Source: Glycine soja (lineage: Eukaryota; Streptophyta; Magnoliopsida; Fabales; Fabaceae). Taken from it: a stretch of 64,000 bases of DNA. The notes beneath the pieces are model-generated. The model saw only the letters and a program-made list of their open reading frames with translations, was not told where the DNA came from and made no database searches. This document shows positions 1 through 11,900 of the stretch, piece after piece. The DNA is taken from positions 47,492,767 to 47,556,766 of the forward strand of contig NC_041016.1 in assembly GCF_004193775.1 (NCBI RefSeq), written 5' to 3'. Within the stretch, counting starts at the first letter, position 1. Each line of letters starts with the position of its first letter. A program made the translations under genes and the position numbers.

Positions 1-116
1 ACTTAAAGAATAGTTATGACCTCATCAAACTTTCTATTTCTTGAAGGAAACTCCATTATTATTGGCCTCCTATCTTTAATGGTTTGGGTTATCATTACTT
101 TAAAACCCGTATGTAA

Positions 117-1729
117 ATTTTCATAGAGCCTATAGATTTAAACATCTGGGAAGCCATTGAAATTGGTCTCTTCATCCCTACAATGGTAGTAGGAAATGCA
201 ACTATAGAAAAACCTAGGAAACAATGGGATGAAGAGGAAAGAAGAATGGTGCAATATAACTTAAAGGCCAAAAATATAATTATTTCCGCATTAGGCATGG
301 ATGAATGCTTTAGAGTCTCAAATTGTAAGAATGCAAAAGAAATGTGGGATACATTACAAGTAATCCATGAAGGCACAACTAATGTAAAGAGATCTAGAAT
401 AAACACCCTTACACATGAATATGAACTTTTCATAATGAATCAAAATGAAACGAAACAAGATATGCAAAAGAGATTTACAAAATATAGTTAATCATCTTGC
501 ATCATCAGGAAAGATATTTCTTAATGAGGATCTCATTAACAAAGTGTTGAGATGTTTAAGCAGGCAATGACAACCAAAGGTAATTGCAATTGTAGAATCA
601 AGGGATCTCACCAACATGCCTCTTGCAACTCTTTTTGGGAAGCTTCAAGAACATGAAATGGAACTTATGAGACTAAACCATCATGAAGAAAATGAAAAGA
701 AAAAGAAAGGAATTGCACTTAAAGCATCATTTTCTATTCAGGAAGAAAGTGACAAAGAGGATTTGAATGAAATAAAAGATGGTGATTTTAGTCTCTTCGT
801 AAAAAGATTCAATAAGTTTCTAAGAAACAAAGGAAATTAAAGAAGAACAAACTTCAATCCAAAGAAGAAAAGAGAAGATTCCTCTTCTGTTCCAAAGTGC
901 TATGAATGTAATCAACCTAGACATTTAAGAGTTGCTTGTCCTAGTTTCAAAAGAAGAATGGAAAAATTTGACAAGAAAACCTTCAAAGACAAGAAAGGAA
1001 AGAAAACTTACATCACTTGGGAAGATAACGATATGGATTCATCAGGAGATTCAGAAAATGAAGTCATGAATCTAAGTCTCATGCCCAAAAATTATGAAAG
1101 TAAAGAAGAGGTAACATCTTCTAACAATAACTTATTTATTTCATTTGATGAATTTCAAGATGCATTCAATGACTTGTATAAAGAATTAGTCAAACTTGTC
1201 AAACTAGTTTCATTTTCTAAGAAAACTATTTCAAATTTAGAAAAGGAAGTTTTGAAATTAAATGAAGAATTAGAAAATCTTAAAACTGAAGTCAAAACTT
1301 TAAAACTAATTGATACAAATCAATCTTCTACTATAAAATTGATACAAGATAGTAATGAAACATGTCACTCATGTAAATGTTGTAACAAATTTAAAGAAGA
1401 AATTAAAGATCTAAAAATTCTCTTGCCAAATTTACTCTTGGCAAAAATAATTTAGATATTATACTAGGAAAGCAAAGATGTGTGTTTGATGAGGTTGGAT
1501 TAGGATATGGACCTAAAAAACAACAAAAAATGTATAAAAACTTCTTTGCATCTACTCAAAAGAATAGTTCTCCTTTCTTGACATGTTTTTACTGTGGTAA
1601 GAAAGGACATAGTACATCAACATGCTATTTTAGAAAAAATAGTAATAATATTAAAATGATATGGGTTCCAAAAGGATCTTTAATCAAAACTAACATTCAA
1701 GAACCCATGAAAATTTGGGTACCTAAATA
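117..1729 (+). pseudogene. gag: Ty1/copia gag pseudogene
   Basis: A UBN2-type gag protein (structural nucleocapsid) is readable in pieces. Frame 3 runs about 117-491. A frameshift near 485 moves to frame 1, where a TGA at 568-570 and a TAA at 838-840 interrupt it. Frame 1 resumes to 1455, and a one-base loss near 1418 moves the remainder to frame 3 (1482-1729). Two CX2CX4HX4C zinc knuckles are visible: 898-939 (the glycine usual before the histidine is Arg) and 1584-1625 (canonical). Between them, about 1130-1420 encodes a Lys/Glu/Leu-rich segment with coiled-coil character. The 5' end of gag before about 117 is poorly readable or outside the window. Confidence 0.85.
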
Positions 1730-1747
1730 AAAAACATGATTATATGA

Positions 1748-4408
1748 ATGAAGGATTCTTTGAAGAGAAGTTGGTACATTGATAGCGGATGCTCTAAACA
1801 CATGATGAGAGATGCATCAAAGTTTACTCATATTTCTCCCAAGAATAGTGGACATGTGACTTATGGAGACAACAACAAAGGTAGAATTCTTGGAGTTGGA
1901 AAAATAGGTACGAATTCATCTACCTCCATTGAAAATGTTTTACTTGTTGATGGTCTCAAGCATAGTTTACTAAGTGTTAGCCAATTATGTGATAAAGGTT
2001 TTCTAGTATCATTTGATTCTCACAATTGTTTTATTGAAAATAAGCATGACAAGAATATAAAAACATAGGATATAGAACTAATAATGTATACATGATAAAT
2101 TTAGATAAAACATCAAATCATGTTCAATGCTTTTTATGCAAAGATGATGAATCATGGTTATGGCATAGGAGAATTGCTTATATAAATATGAAACATTTAA
2201 ATAAATTAATTTCTAAAGATTTAGTAATTGGGTTACCAAAACTCAGATTTGAAAAAGATAGATTATCTTATGCATGTCAAAAAGGAAAACAAGTAAGGGT
2301 CTCTTTCAAATAAAAAAAATATTGTTTCTACCACTCATGCCTTACAACTTTTGCACATGGATCTTTTTGGTCCTTCTAAAATCATGAGTTTTGGTGGAAA
2401 TTATTATGTCCTTGTTACAGTTGATGATTACTCAAGATTCACATGGACATTATTTCTTACTCACAAAGATATGTTTTTCATGCTTTTAAGAAACTTGCTA
2501 AAATCATTCAAAACAAGAAAAATCTTAACATTGCATCTATTAGGAGTGATCATGGAAGAGAATTTGAAAATAAAGATTTTGAATTATTTTGTGATGAGAC
2601 TAACCCTATAAGGCCAAGGAAGGAAACACTTTATGATATTACAGATTCTTTAGAAGACATGCACATTCATGAAAAAGGGCACAAAGGCAAAGGAGATGGA
2701 AATGATGAAAACTCTCAAATTAGTGAAACTAAAACAAATATAGATCTTCCAAGAGAGTGGAGAACTTCAAGATATCATCCTCTTGATAATATTATCGGTG
2801 ACATCTCAAAAGGGCTAACAACTCAACATTCTCTCAAAAAGGCAAGCAATAATATGGCTTTTGTTTCTTTAATTGAACCTAAAAACTTAAATGAATTCAT
2901 AATTGATGAACATTGGATTATTGCTATGCAAGAAGAGTTGAATCAATTTGAAAGAAATCAAGTCCGGGAATTAATTGATAAACCTAATGATCGTCCCGTT
3001 ATAGGAACTAAATGGGTATTTAGAAACAAATTGGATGAACATGGAATAGTTATTAGAAATAAAGTTAGATTAGTGGCTAAAGGATATAATCAAGAAGAAG
3101 GAATAGATTATGAAGAAACATATGCTCTAGTAGACAGATTAGAAGCCATTAGAATGTTATTAGCCTTTGCATCTATAATGGATTTTAAACTTTATCATAT
3201 GGATGTTAAAAGTGAATTTTTAAATGGTTTTATTCAAGACGAAGTGTATGTTGATCAACCTCCTGGTTTTGAAAATTCATATATGCCCAATCATGTCTTT
3301 AAATTTAAAAAGACTCTACATGGTTTAAAACAAGCCCCTAGGGCTTGGTATGAACGTTTGAGCAATTTTTTTTTTAGAAAAGAGCTTCACAAGAGGAAAG
3401 GTTGATACCACACTTTTTATCAAAAGAAAAATGAACGATATTCTTTTAGTACAAATTTATGTTGGTGATATAATCTTTGGGTCTACTAATGATTCTATAT
3501 GCAAAGAATTTTCTCAAGATATGCAAAGTGAATTTGAATTTTCCTTGATGAGAGAGTTGAATTTCTTCCTTGGACTACAAATAAAACAAACAAAGAATGG
3601 AATATTTATTAGTTAGTCAAAATATTGCAAAGAACTGCTAAACAAGTTTTGGATGAAAAATGCTAAACAAAGGGGCACTCCTATGAGCACTGCTTGCTAT
3701 CTAGATAAAGATGAAATCGGTCAATCAATAGACATAAAGAAATAGAGATGTATGATCAGATCTCTCCTTTATTTATCAGCAAGTAGACCTGATATAATGT
3801 TTAGTGTTTGTATGTGTGCAAGATATCAAGCAAATCCCAAAGAATCTCACCTTAGTGTTGTTAAAAGAATAATGAGATATTTATTAGGCACTATAAATCT
3901 AGGGTTATGGTATCCTAAGGATTCCTCTTATAACTTAGTAGGATACCTTGATTCTGATTTTGCTGGATGCAAAACCGATTGAAAAAGCACTAGTGGCACT
4001 TGTCATTTTTTTGGTTCTGCTCTAGTATCATGGCATAGCAAAAGGCAAAATAGTGTTGTCTTATCAACTGCAGAGGCAGGATATATTTCTACTGGAAGTT
4101 GTTGTGCACAAATACTTTGGATGAGACAACAACTTTTTGATTATGGCTTAATGATTGATCATATTCCTATTCGTTGTGACAACATGAGTGCAATCAATTT
4201 ATCCAAAAATCCTATTTTGCACTCTAGAACAAAACGTATAGAAATATGGCATCACTTTCTGAGAGATCATGTTCAAAAGGAAGATTGTGTATTAGAATTT
4301 GTTGACACAAAGAATTAGTTAGCTAATATCTTTACAAAACCTCTCCCCAAAGAAAATTTCTTTACTATTAGAAGAGAATTAAGACTCATAGACCGAAATA
4401 GCTTAGAT
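1748..4408 (+). pseudogene. pol: Ty1/copia pol pseudogene (PR-IN-RT-RH)
   Basis: Protease: the Asp-Ser-Gly active-site triad follows a Trp-Tyr-Ile stretch near 1780. Pre-integrase zinc finger (2092-2313): the second His is Tyr and the first Cys of CX2C is Ser, so zinc binding is probably lost. Integrase: the first and second catalytic Asp are readable (about 2359 and 2557), but the frame shifts, and sequence after about 2600 jumps to the linker before RT, so the third catalytic residue and the C-terminal core are deleted. RT: about 2989-3600, broken by a frameshift at a poly-T run (3366-3375); the catalytic Tyr-Val-Asp-Asp box reads Tyr-Val-Gly-Asp (Gly codon 3464-3466). RNase H: about 3950-4320, with stops. 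The tail is readable to about 4405. Each lesion alone would disable the polyprotein. Confidence 0.9.
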
Positions 4409-4409
4409 T

Positions 4410-4610
4410 CCTAGCCACTTTGATTGTTTATAATGATTATTTTTTATGGTTATTTATCATGATTGTTTATGATGATTGTTTACTTTGATTGTTTATAATG
4501 ATTGTTTTTAATGGTGTTTATCATGATTGTTTATGATAAATGTTTACCTTGATTGTTTATAATATTTGTGTATATTGGTTGCTTATAATAAATTGTTTGT
4601 CATGATTATT
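4410..4610 (+). repeat. Degenerate tandem repeat after RNase H
   Basis: Several imperfect copies of a roughly 20-25 bp unit containing TGATTGTTTATAATGATTG-like sequence follow the end of pol. No ORF crosses it. It separates pol from the palindrome array and the extra ORF and is probably non-coding spacer of the element. Confidence 0.6.
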
Positions 4611-4637
4611 AGACCCTAAAAATCATATTTTAGGGTT

Positions 4638-4806
4638 TGGTAATCGATCACCAATCCCCGTAATCAATTACAATAGAACAAGATCACTGCAATCGATTAT
4701 AATAGGTTGTAATCGATTACCAGAGACTGTGAGCAGTTACAGATTACACTTGTAATCGATTACAATAAGCTACAATCGATTACATCTCATCCCTGCCTTA
4801 TAAATA
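4638..4806 (+). promoter_or_regulatory. Palindrome array plus TATA box before the extra ORF
   Basis: About six copies of the palindrome GTAATCGATTAC or close variants lie at 4640, 4660, 4690, 4709, 4752 and 4773. A TATAAATA box follows at 4799-4806, and then a pyrimidine-rich leader runs to the extra ORF. The LTR has the same arrangement: about six palindromes at 6768-6995, then TATAAATA at 7069-7076. I infer an internal promoter for a subgenomic transcript. The motifs are visible; promoter activity is not shown. Confidence 0.5.
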
Positions 4807-4984
4807 CAACTTTTTCTCTCTCTTATTTCAGAACCTTTTTCCTCTCTCTCTCATCGACGATGCTCTCCATTCCTAAAACTTCAAATTCTCATAACTTTCT
4901 CATTTCTTAACCAAGTCCTTTCAAACAAAGTGCAAACTTCATAAGAAGAGAAAATGACAGAATTATCTGTAGAAAACGCATAAA

Positions 4985-6100
4985 ATGACAGAATTATCTA
5001 AGAAGAGAAAATGTTCAACTTCAACCACCACCGCTGCGGGCCAACGCTGTCACGACACTTCCGGTGACTCTCCCACACCACCTAATCCCTCCCTTTCCTC
5101 CCCACGCTCCTTAACTCTATTTTCCTCCGACGATCAACGTCAAAGGTACTATTCCTCTTTTTCAAATAGAGTCATTCTTGATCCTAAGTTTTTAGACTTT
5201 GAGTTCTTGAAGGAGAGACTTTTGATTGATACCAAGTCTTTCAAAACTCTGAATTGATTGATTTCATGACTCTCAAATTGCCATATTATCTCAAGTTAGT
5301 CCATGTCTCCTATAATAACCTGAAAATTTGTAATGGTGTCATCTTTTCTGAGGTGCATAAAATTCTTATTGTTATTGATCAATCTTTATTTTATTCTCTG
5401 ACAAAATTAAGTAGTCAAGGTGTACATTTTGAGGACACCTTGGTTGATGAATGGAAACATATTTATTCTAGTCATGATGCCCGCAAAATGGTTTGCAAAG
5501 AAAATGTTGATATGACGGGCTGTTTGCATGCTGGCTCATTCACTTTCGACTGTCGTATCATGCACTATATTTTGTGTCGTGTCTTGCTTCCCTGTTCCAA
5601 AAATCTTGCTCAGGCTTATGAGGAGGATTTAATTTTGTTGTGGGCCTTTCAAACTGGTCGTCAAATTGACTGGGCTCATCTTGTCCGCTACCGTATGCAT
5701 AAGGCATTACAGGCAAATGCACCTCTTCCTTATCCCCACCTTGCTACTCTTTTTCTCCAGCACTTTAACATTCCTTTAGATGATGAGTCTTTTGTTAAAG
5801 TTAAACAATCTTTTGCCATTGGAGCCGCTGTTGTTGCATCTTTTGGATATCGGAAGGATATGGATGGTCAATGGGTGCGGAAACAAGACCTTCCACCTAC
5901 TGCTCCTAATGAACGCACACCCTCTCCACCACCACAAAGGGATCCCTCATCTTCCTTGCTAAATGATGTTCTTCATGAGCTTTGAGATTTTCGTGCCTTT
6001 GTTGGTGACCGATTTGATGCTATGGATTCACGTATCACATGCCTTGAGGATGATATGAGCTTTATTCATTGATGTTTTGATCCTCCGACTGATCCATAGA
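4985..6100 (+). pseudogene. Extra 3' ORF of the retroelement (env-position, unknown function), broken
   Basis: Two adjoining frames make one protein of about 365 residues: frame 2 at 4985-5257, then frame 1 from about 5254 to a TGA at 5983-5985, with readable sequence in the same frame to a TAG near 6100. The N-terminus is Ser/Thr/Pro-rich. The middle is a globular segment of about 200 residues, rich in aromatic residues. A Pro-rich linker near 5890-5950 leads to a tail (about 5986-6090) with coiled-coil character. It sits where Sirevirus-type elements may carry an env-like gene, but I see no signal peptide or clear membrane anchor. The middle resembles proteins labelled putative plant transposon protein in legume annotations (from memory). 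A 17-base duplication containing ATGACAGAATTATCT lies at the start (about 4952 and 4983). Lesions: one frameshift and two in-frame stops. Confidence 0.65.
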
Positions 6101-6353
6101 GTTTATCCAGTCCCATCTTTATAGCATTCTATGCCTTTATCTTTCTTAGTATTTCAGACTTTTTGCCTTTGGTTGTTTAGGCTTTGGTACTTTATATTGG
6201 TGATTAATTTTGTTTAGGATTTGTTATTTTCAACACTATGTTCTATTATGGTTCTTTCCTACGTGGATAATATTTTCTATGGTATCATTTTTGTTATATG
6301 TATGGCTTTTCTGCTCCTTCTTTGTTATAATGCTCCCTTGTTTTTTATGTTGC

Positions 6354-6527
6354 CAAAGGGGAAGAGATATCTCTAAGGAAAAGGGAATTTTTTACTTGAA
6401 CATATATTCTGAAAATATATTTTCTACTAAACAATCATTGCAAAATTAAGGGGGAGTGAACGTGCTGCACATAGATATTTTTTCTTTACTCCTTTCACAT
6501 GGTTGTCATCATCAAAAAAGGGAAGAA
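6354..6527 (+). other. Serial polypurine tracts ending at the 3' LTR
   Basis: Purine runs occur at about 6354-6366 (AAAGGGGAAGAGA), 6447-6459 (AAGGGGGAGTGAA) and 6514-6527 (AAAAAAGGGAAGAA). The last directly abuts the LTR start at 6528 and should be the plus-strand primer site; the others look like upstream reserve tracts, a feature reported for Sireviruses. Confidence 0.7.
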
Positions 6528-7621
6528 TGTGAATGAATGTATATAGGTTTTGATGATGCCAAAAGAACAAGATTGCTTCAAGTCTAAATTTACTTCAAGT
6601 CTAAATTCAAGATCAAGAAAATAAGATAGAGAAAGATAAGGCTTAGTTTTATTTGTTAAAAGAATCTCACATTGGTTAATAAGGTTTGGCCTCAACGCTT
6701 GATTTTCAAATGTTTATATAAAGCTTTAAAAGATGTTTTATCAGTACAAAAATATATGTTTTTGCACTAGTAATTGATTACCATATATTGAAATCAATTA
6801 CCAGAGAGAGATTACATAAAAGCTTTTTCAAAAAGAAGTTTTCTTTTGAAATTTGAATTTTAAATGTTGTAATCGATTACCACTTGTCTGTAATCGATTA
6901 CCAATGACGAAACTTCAGAAGTTAACTTTGAAAAGTCATGACCCTTCAAAAAATTAACTATGTAATCGATTACCAAGAAGTTGTAATCGATTAACAGTGA
7001 GAGAATTTTTGAAAAATATTCTGAAAAGTCGCATCTCTTCAAAAAAATTTGAAAAGCCACCAATGGCCTATAAATATGTGACTTTTCTACGAAAATCTTC
7101 AGTTTTCCATCAGAACCTAAGTGACATATTCTCTTAAGAAAAAATCATTGGCCAAACAATTGCAAATCAATTGAGTATTCTTCTAAGATCTTCAACATGT
7201 ATCATCATCTCTAAAAAGAGAGAAAATCTTTTGTACTTTCTAAAAAGCATTGTTGCAAATCAATTGAGAATCCTGAACACAAGGGAGAAGAATCCCAAGG
7301 TTGTTCAAAAGTTGTAAATAATTTTACAGAGTTAGTGGAAAATCTCAAGTGAGTTGCTTGATGACTGGACATAGGCACGAGAAGTGGCCGAATCAGGATA
7401 AAATGAGTTTGCATTTCTCTCTTCCCTATCTTGGTTATTTTATCTCGCATATTTTTATCTTGCATACTTGAAGAATATTGTTGAAATAGTTTGCATCTTC
7501 ATCTTCATTTTCAATATTTTGAACATATAGATTTAAAAAGGGAATTAGAACTTAATTAATCGAGAAAATTTTTAAACTTAATTTACCCCTCTCTTAAGTT
7601 ATTGAGGCCGCTTGTCCAACA
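6528..7621 (+). repeat. 3' LTR, 1094 bp
   Basis: It begins TGTGAATG and ends CCAACA. The ends are set by alignment to the reverse solo LTR at 59016-60006, which shares both termini and much of the interior. U3 carries three pairs of AATCGATT-type palindromes (6768-6995). TATAAATA at 7069-7076 is the likely promoter, so R should start about 25-30 bases later. U5 is A/T-rich and ends in a pyrimidine-rich stretch. Confidence 0.9.
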
Positions 7622-8014
7622 ACAATGATGTGGGAAAAATATTTTTCATCCTTTTGGAATTTAGTAGCAAAGGTCTGATTGAGTTGAATGCAAATTTTGG
7701 TCGATCTCTAGATGAAATCCTTACGCAAACCAATGAAACCAAGATTTGTTGATGAGATCATTACTCTGATGTGTGTTAAATCTGTGTAGTCATGTTTTTA
7801 CTTTAACAAAATCGTACGTTGTTTTTTTTTTCTCAAAAAAATGTCTGTATTATTAGTGTTTATTTAGTTGTTTATCCAAATATTTGTTCTATGAATCAAT
7901 TGAATAGTTTTTGTTACTACTAGGCGAATGTTGTTTAAACAGTCAGCGAACACAAAAAATAAGTAAATGAAACACATTGTCAACTAAAAAACAATGTCAA
8001 AACAACAAAAAGTT

Positions 8015-8015
<1 letters not shown>

Positions 8016-8073
<58 letters not shown>

Positions 8074-8079
8074 AATAAT
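8016..8079. repeat. (AAT)n microsatellite with (AAAT) tail
   Basis: About 17 uninterrupted AAT units are followed by three AAAT units. Likely polymorphic; no coding potential. Confidence 0.95.
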
Positions 8080-8084
8080 CATTC

Positions 8085-8880
8085 ACCTCTGTCACCTTTC
8101 CTGCCACCCTTGTCTCCATCCTTGGTAGCCTTCTTCCTTTGCCTTTCAAAATTGCCCCAGATTCGAAACCCTCCTGCAAAAATTATAGAGCTTGGTGTAT
8201 GGTTTGATGATGACTCATGCCATCTGGCATAATTCCGAGGTCTAGCAAGCTTTGCATGGTGCCTGATGCCATCCATAATCGATCCTGTAAGAACAATTTC
8301 AACTAGTAACTATTTTTAAAGTGGCAATTTTGGGAAAAAAAAAATTAACAAAATCCATTTTGATTTACTTGGCGAAAGTAGTCTCTACCTGGTATATACT
8401 CTGCCAATGGCTACCTAGGTGGTAGTTGTACTAGGTGGATAGTCAAGGGTGCAAGCCCAAGGACCCCTGGGTAGCATAACATTGCCCACTAGAATTATAT
8501 GTTGCAACTTCGTCCATGTTGTATCAAAAGCCTCATACGTGAGACGCTACGATGATGGCGGGGGTGCATTGAACATGATCAAACTGCCTTAGCATCCTCT
8601 CTGGAAGATAAGGCAACATGTACGTTTTGCACCTGATAAAGCCAGAGAAAAGGGCTTCCTGGGGGAAAGGCCTGACACCTATGTGGCGCCCATAAGGACA
8701 CCAAACGACAACATCCATCTAGAGTTCATCTTACTTCTGCTTAATCAGATGAGCCTGCCTAGTGCCTCATGTTGACTTCTATCTACTGGCTACCGGGTCA
8801 TCCAGAGCATCAGTCCTAGGCTCGAAATAGCCAATAGTGGGTAGACGTGCAAACACCTAAAAAATTAATTACAAATAATC
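8085..8880 (-). pseudogene. Plant mobile domain (PMD / MAIN-like) pseudogene fragment
   Basis: Reading the minus strand from about 8870 down, segments match the plant mobile domain found in MAIN and 'phosphatase 7 long form homolog' proteins. A Phe-Glu-Pro-Arg-Thr-containing stretch (about 8860-8780) leads to a Trp-Cys-Pro-Tyr-Gly-Arg-His segment (8718-8640), then a Tyr-Leu-Pro-Glu-Arg motif, and an Ala-Arg-Trp-His-Glu segment at 8230-8190. Stops near 8775-8725 and frameshifts after 8533 break it. PMD genes are often spread by MULE and gypsy elements; no TIRs were found here. Family recognition is from recall of conserved blocks. Confidence 0.6.
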
Positions 8881-8939
8881 ACAATTAAAACAATTAAACA
8901 ATGATCCATTTATATGGATGTGTCTTTGTTTATGGCTCT

Positions 8940-11900
8940 ACTAGCGGGTGTCGTCAGTCGCATGCTGACACGATTAGCCTCAAATGCCTTCCTCCAGCAT
9001 CATCCCCTTCATGTGAGGGGCTCGAGCCCTCATGAGAGAGATTGCATCTAGCCACATATGAAGCATATTTTATTTGAACCATATGAAATTAAAGGAAAAA
9101 CATTTAAAGTGTTAATAAAAATAAAATTAATTATTAAAAATAATAACAAAATAAAAAAACTTTAATAACCAAAATGTTGTGGGTTTTGCCAAAACAATTA
9201 AAGGAATTTAATTGTGTGTTTTGTGAAAATACGTAACGAAATCAAGATTCTGTTGTGATTTTTGGCAAAACCGACCCACAAAGGAATCATGATTACATTG
9301 TGTACTCCAACCCCCCCCCCAAAAAAAAATAGTAATGGAATCACGATTCCATTGGCAACATAACCCGGAAAAAAAATTATCAAAAGGTTAGGGAAGGGGT
9401 GGGTTGCACAAAGAAGTGAGAAGTAGGTTGGGGAAGGCATAGAAAAAACTAAAGAAGGAAGAAGGATAAAGAGGAAGACAGGGAAGGGGGGGTTTGCCAA
9501 GAAAGGTTCATAAGGGTTGAGGGTAGGGGTTAGAAATTTCAAATGGGTACAGGATGGACCTTTTCTCTATAAGTAGGGGTGAAGAGTAATTTTAGTGGGA
9601 GACAATAGTAACACCCTATATAGAATTTTAGGTGTTAGTCTCACTTGACCCAATCCAATCATTGTATTGGGTCATTGGTAAAAGAATTACAAACAAAGAA
9701 TGAAAATTTCAAGAAAAAAATCACAAAAAAGGAAGGGGGGAGGGATAATAAATTATAAAAATTTAAAGAAAATTGATATTTCATCTAAGATGCTTCTGGA
9801 TGTGTTGCTTATCCTTAATATTTTCCTATTTTACTAAAAATCATATAAAAAAAACTTTTTAGATGCTCTAATAGAAAAGGATTCTTATTTTTGGTCAATG
9901 GTGTTAGAAAAGTCAAAGTTACTTCATCAAGCAAATCCACTAAATCTCATTAGGTGTTTTTATTTTTAATTTGCAAAGTAAAATGTTTTGTTTATTTTTA
10001 TATATAAGCCAACATTTTTTTTAGGTTAAGTGGGCTAAAAATAAATAACAACTCAAATCCAAGCCAACATGTTTTTTCAGGTTAAGCCAAGTTAGTCGGA
10101 TTGACTTAACTTGATGATCCTTATTTTCTACATCAAGATACTACTTCAAGTGCCCTGTCCATTTTTTTCAACTACTTTGACAGATCAAAATGCAATCTTA
10201 TATAATGCCAAATAGAGTTATGTCTGGTCTTGAAATCTTACGATCTAAGAACCAAAGCATGAATTAATTTTCCATTATAAATCCATGGAGCACGTATCCT
10301 ATATCCTGTTATCTGAAGACAAAATATGGAGTTACCTTGGCTTGGTATCACCAGAGTTTTACTTGATTGCAATAAAGGTTAATCTTGAACCCCAGTAGAT
10401 ATTTCTTTTATAAAGTAGGATTGTGACTTCTAAATCCATGCACCTGTTTTGTCCCAGAGAAAAGTAAGCATTCTTGCTATTTGGGAAAATGGTGCTTTTA
10501 ATGAGAAATCAGGTAGGGCCAAAATCCTTTATGGATAAAGCCTCTCATAATCAATTCATTTCAGTAATGCAATTAACAGCAGAGTTACAAAGTTAACTCA
10601 GCTAAAGATTTCTGTAATTTTGTAGAAAATATTGATACTGCTACTTGAATCCCAGTATCCACTTTATTATAATCTTAACAAAGGAAACAACTTTTTGATG
10701 ATAAACAAAATTTTGGAGTTCGTTTATAAAAACTGACACTTTATTATTTTATTTAACTTTTATTTTCCGTTTTATGCTTGAGATTATTGTAAATACAAAA
10801 CCAATTAATGCAAATAACTTGTACTATTTTTGTAATTTTATTCAAAAATAATAATTCTTTGAATAATATTCTTTTTCGTTATAATGCCAAAATCTCAAGA
10901 CGGCTCATTGATTTTTACGTTGATCTTTTCAGGCTTTCTGATTATTTTATTATTTCCTTCATTTTTAATTTTTAATTTTGTGTAACGTGATTTTCTTATT
11001 TTACTAATGGCAAAGTCTTTTTCATCTTAAATTAAGATAATGTTTCACAGAATTATTTGAAAAAATTAGTTGAAAGCTTGAAAATTAATTAGTAATTGAA
11101 ATTTGAATAATTAACTTATTAAATTATAAATATTTGATAGGATTAACGGTTGAAATAGATGAAAAGTGTAAAATAATATAAAAATAATAAAATAATAATT
11201 TATTTAAAAAATAATAAGAAAATTGAATAAATATATTGAAAATAAAAATAGAAGAAAATATAAAAAATTAAAAGTTAGTAGCTTGCGTTTTAAAAAATCA
11301 TTATTTTAAGAATAATTCCAAAAAATGATAAAATTATAAAGAAAATTATTTATCAAACAATTAAATAAGCTTTTTAATTAGTAAAAAAATAAGAAAATAA
11401 TTGAAAATGCTTTGTGAAAACCAAGAATTTAATTATTAGATTTTTTTAAAAGTTAATTAAGAAAGTGGAAATGGAGTTTTCCCATTAGAAACATTTAAAT
11501 TAGTTTTTTCTTAGTATGTAATATGATTTGAACAAGTTTCACATACACCCTGCTAAAGTTCAATTTCGAATGAAATTAAATGTTCTAAAATAACTTTTCA
11601 CCTCTCATATTGACATATAAAGCTTATTTTCATATAGTCAAAATGCAATAATAACAATTGATTATTGAAACGATCTTTTTTCACAGTTAATTCAAACACA
11701 CGCTAAGTAATTTTCTAACCAAAGATCGTGATGCTTTTCTCTCATATTTATTAGATGCACAAATTTAGAAAACTGAACAATTCTAACGAGCCAACTTATC
11801 CAACTACCACAAGTTTGCTTGCAACACTCGCTTTTATGACTTTGTTTTCCAACTATATGCCTTTTTTCCACATTGATGCTGATGTAAAAATGATGGACAT

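Larger units (their letters stand above)
1..7621 (+). mobile_element. Degenerate Sirevirus-like Ty1/copia retrotransposon, 5'-truncated by the window
   Basis: The order gag, protease, integrase, reverse transcriptase, RNase H on one strand is the Ty1/copia order. Gag is long, with a coiled-coil middle and two CCHC knuckles. An extra ORF lies between RNase H and the 3' LTR, and several purine-rich tracts precede the LTR. These traits fit the Sirevirus lineage (known for soybean SIRE1). The 3' LTR starts TGTGAATG after a purine tract and ends CCAACA; both ends are fixed by comparison with a reverse solo copy at 59016-60006. The 5' LTR and primer-binding site lie left of the window, so the target duplication cannot be tested. 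All reading frames carry stops or frameshifts, so this copy cannot be autonomous. The lineage assignment is inference; Ty1/copia itself is secure. Confidence 0.9.

Noticed and set aside
4430..4800. CRISPR-like array of palindromic repeats
   Set aside because: Repeats are 12-base palindromes with irregular spacing inside a plant retroelement; no cas genes.
9198..9542. 114-codon hydrophobic minus-strand ORF
   Set aside because: Composed of poly-pyrimidine and Pro/Phe-rich low-complexity sequence; no recognisable domain.
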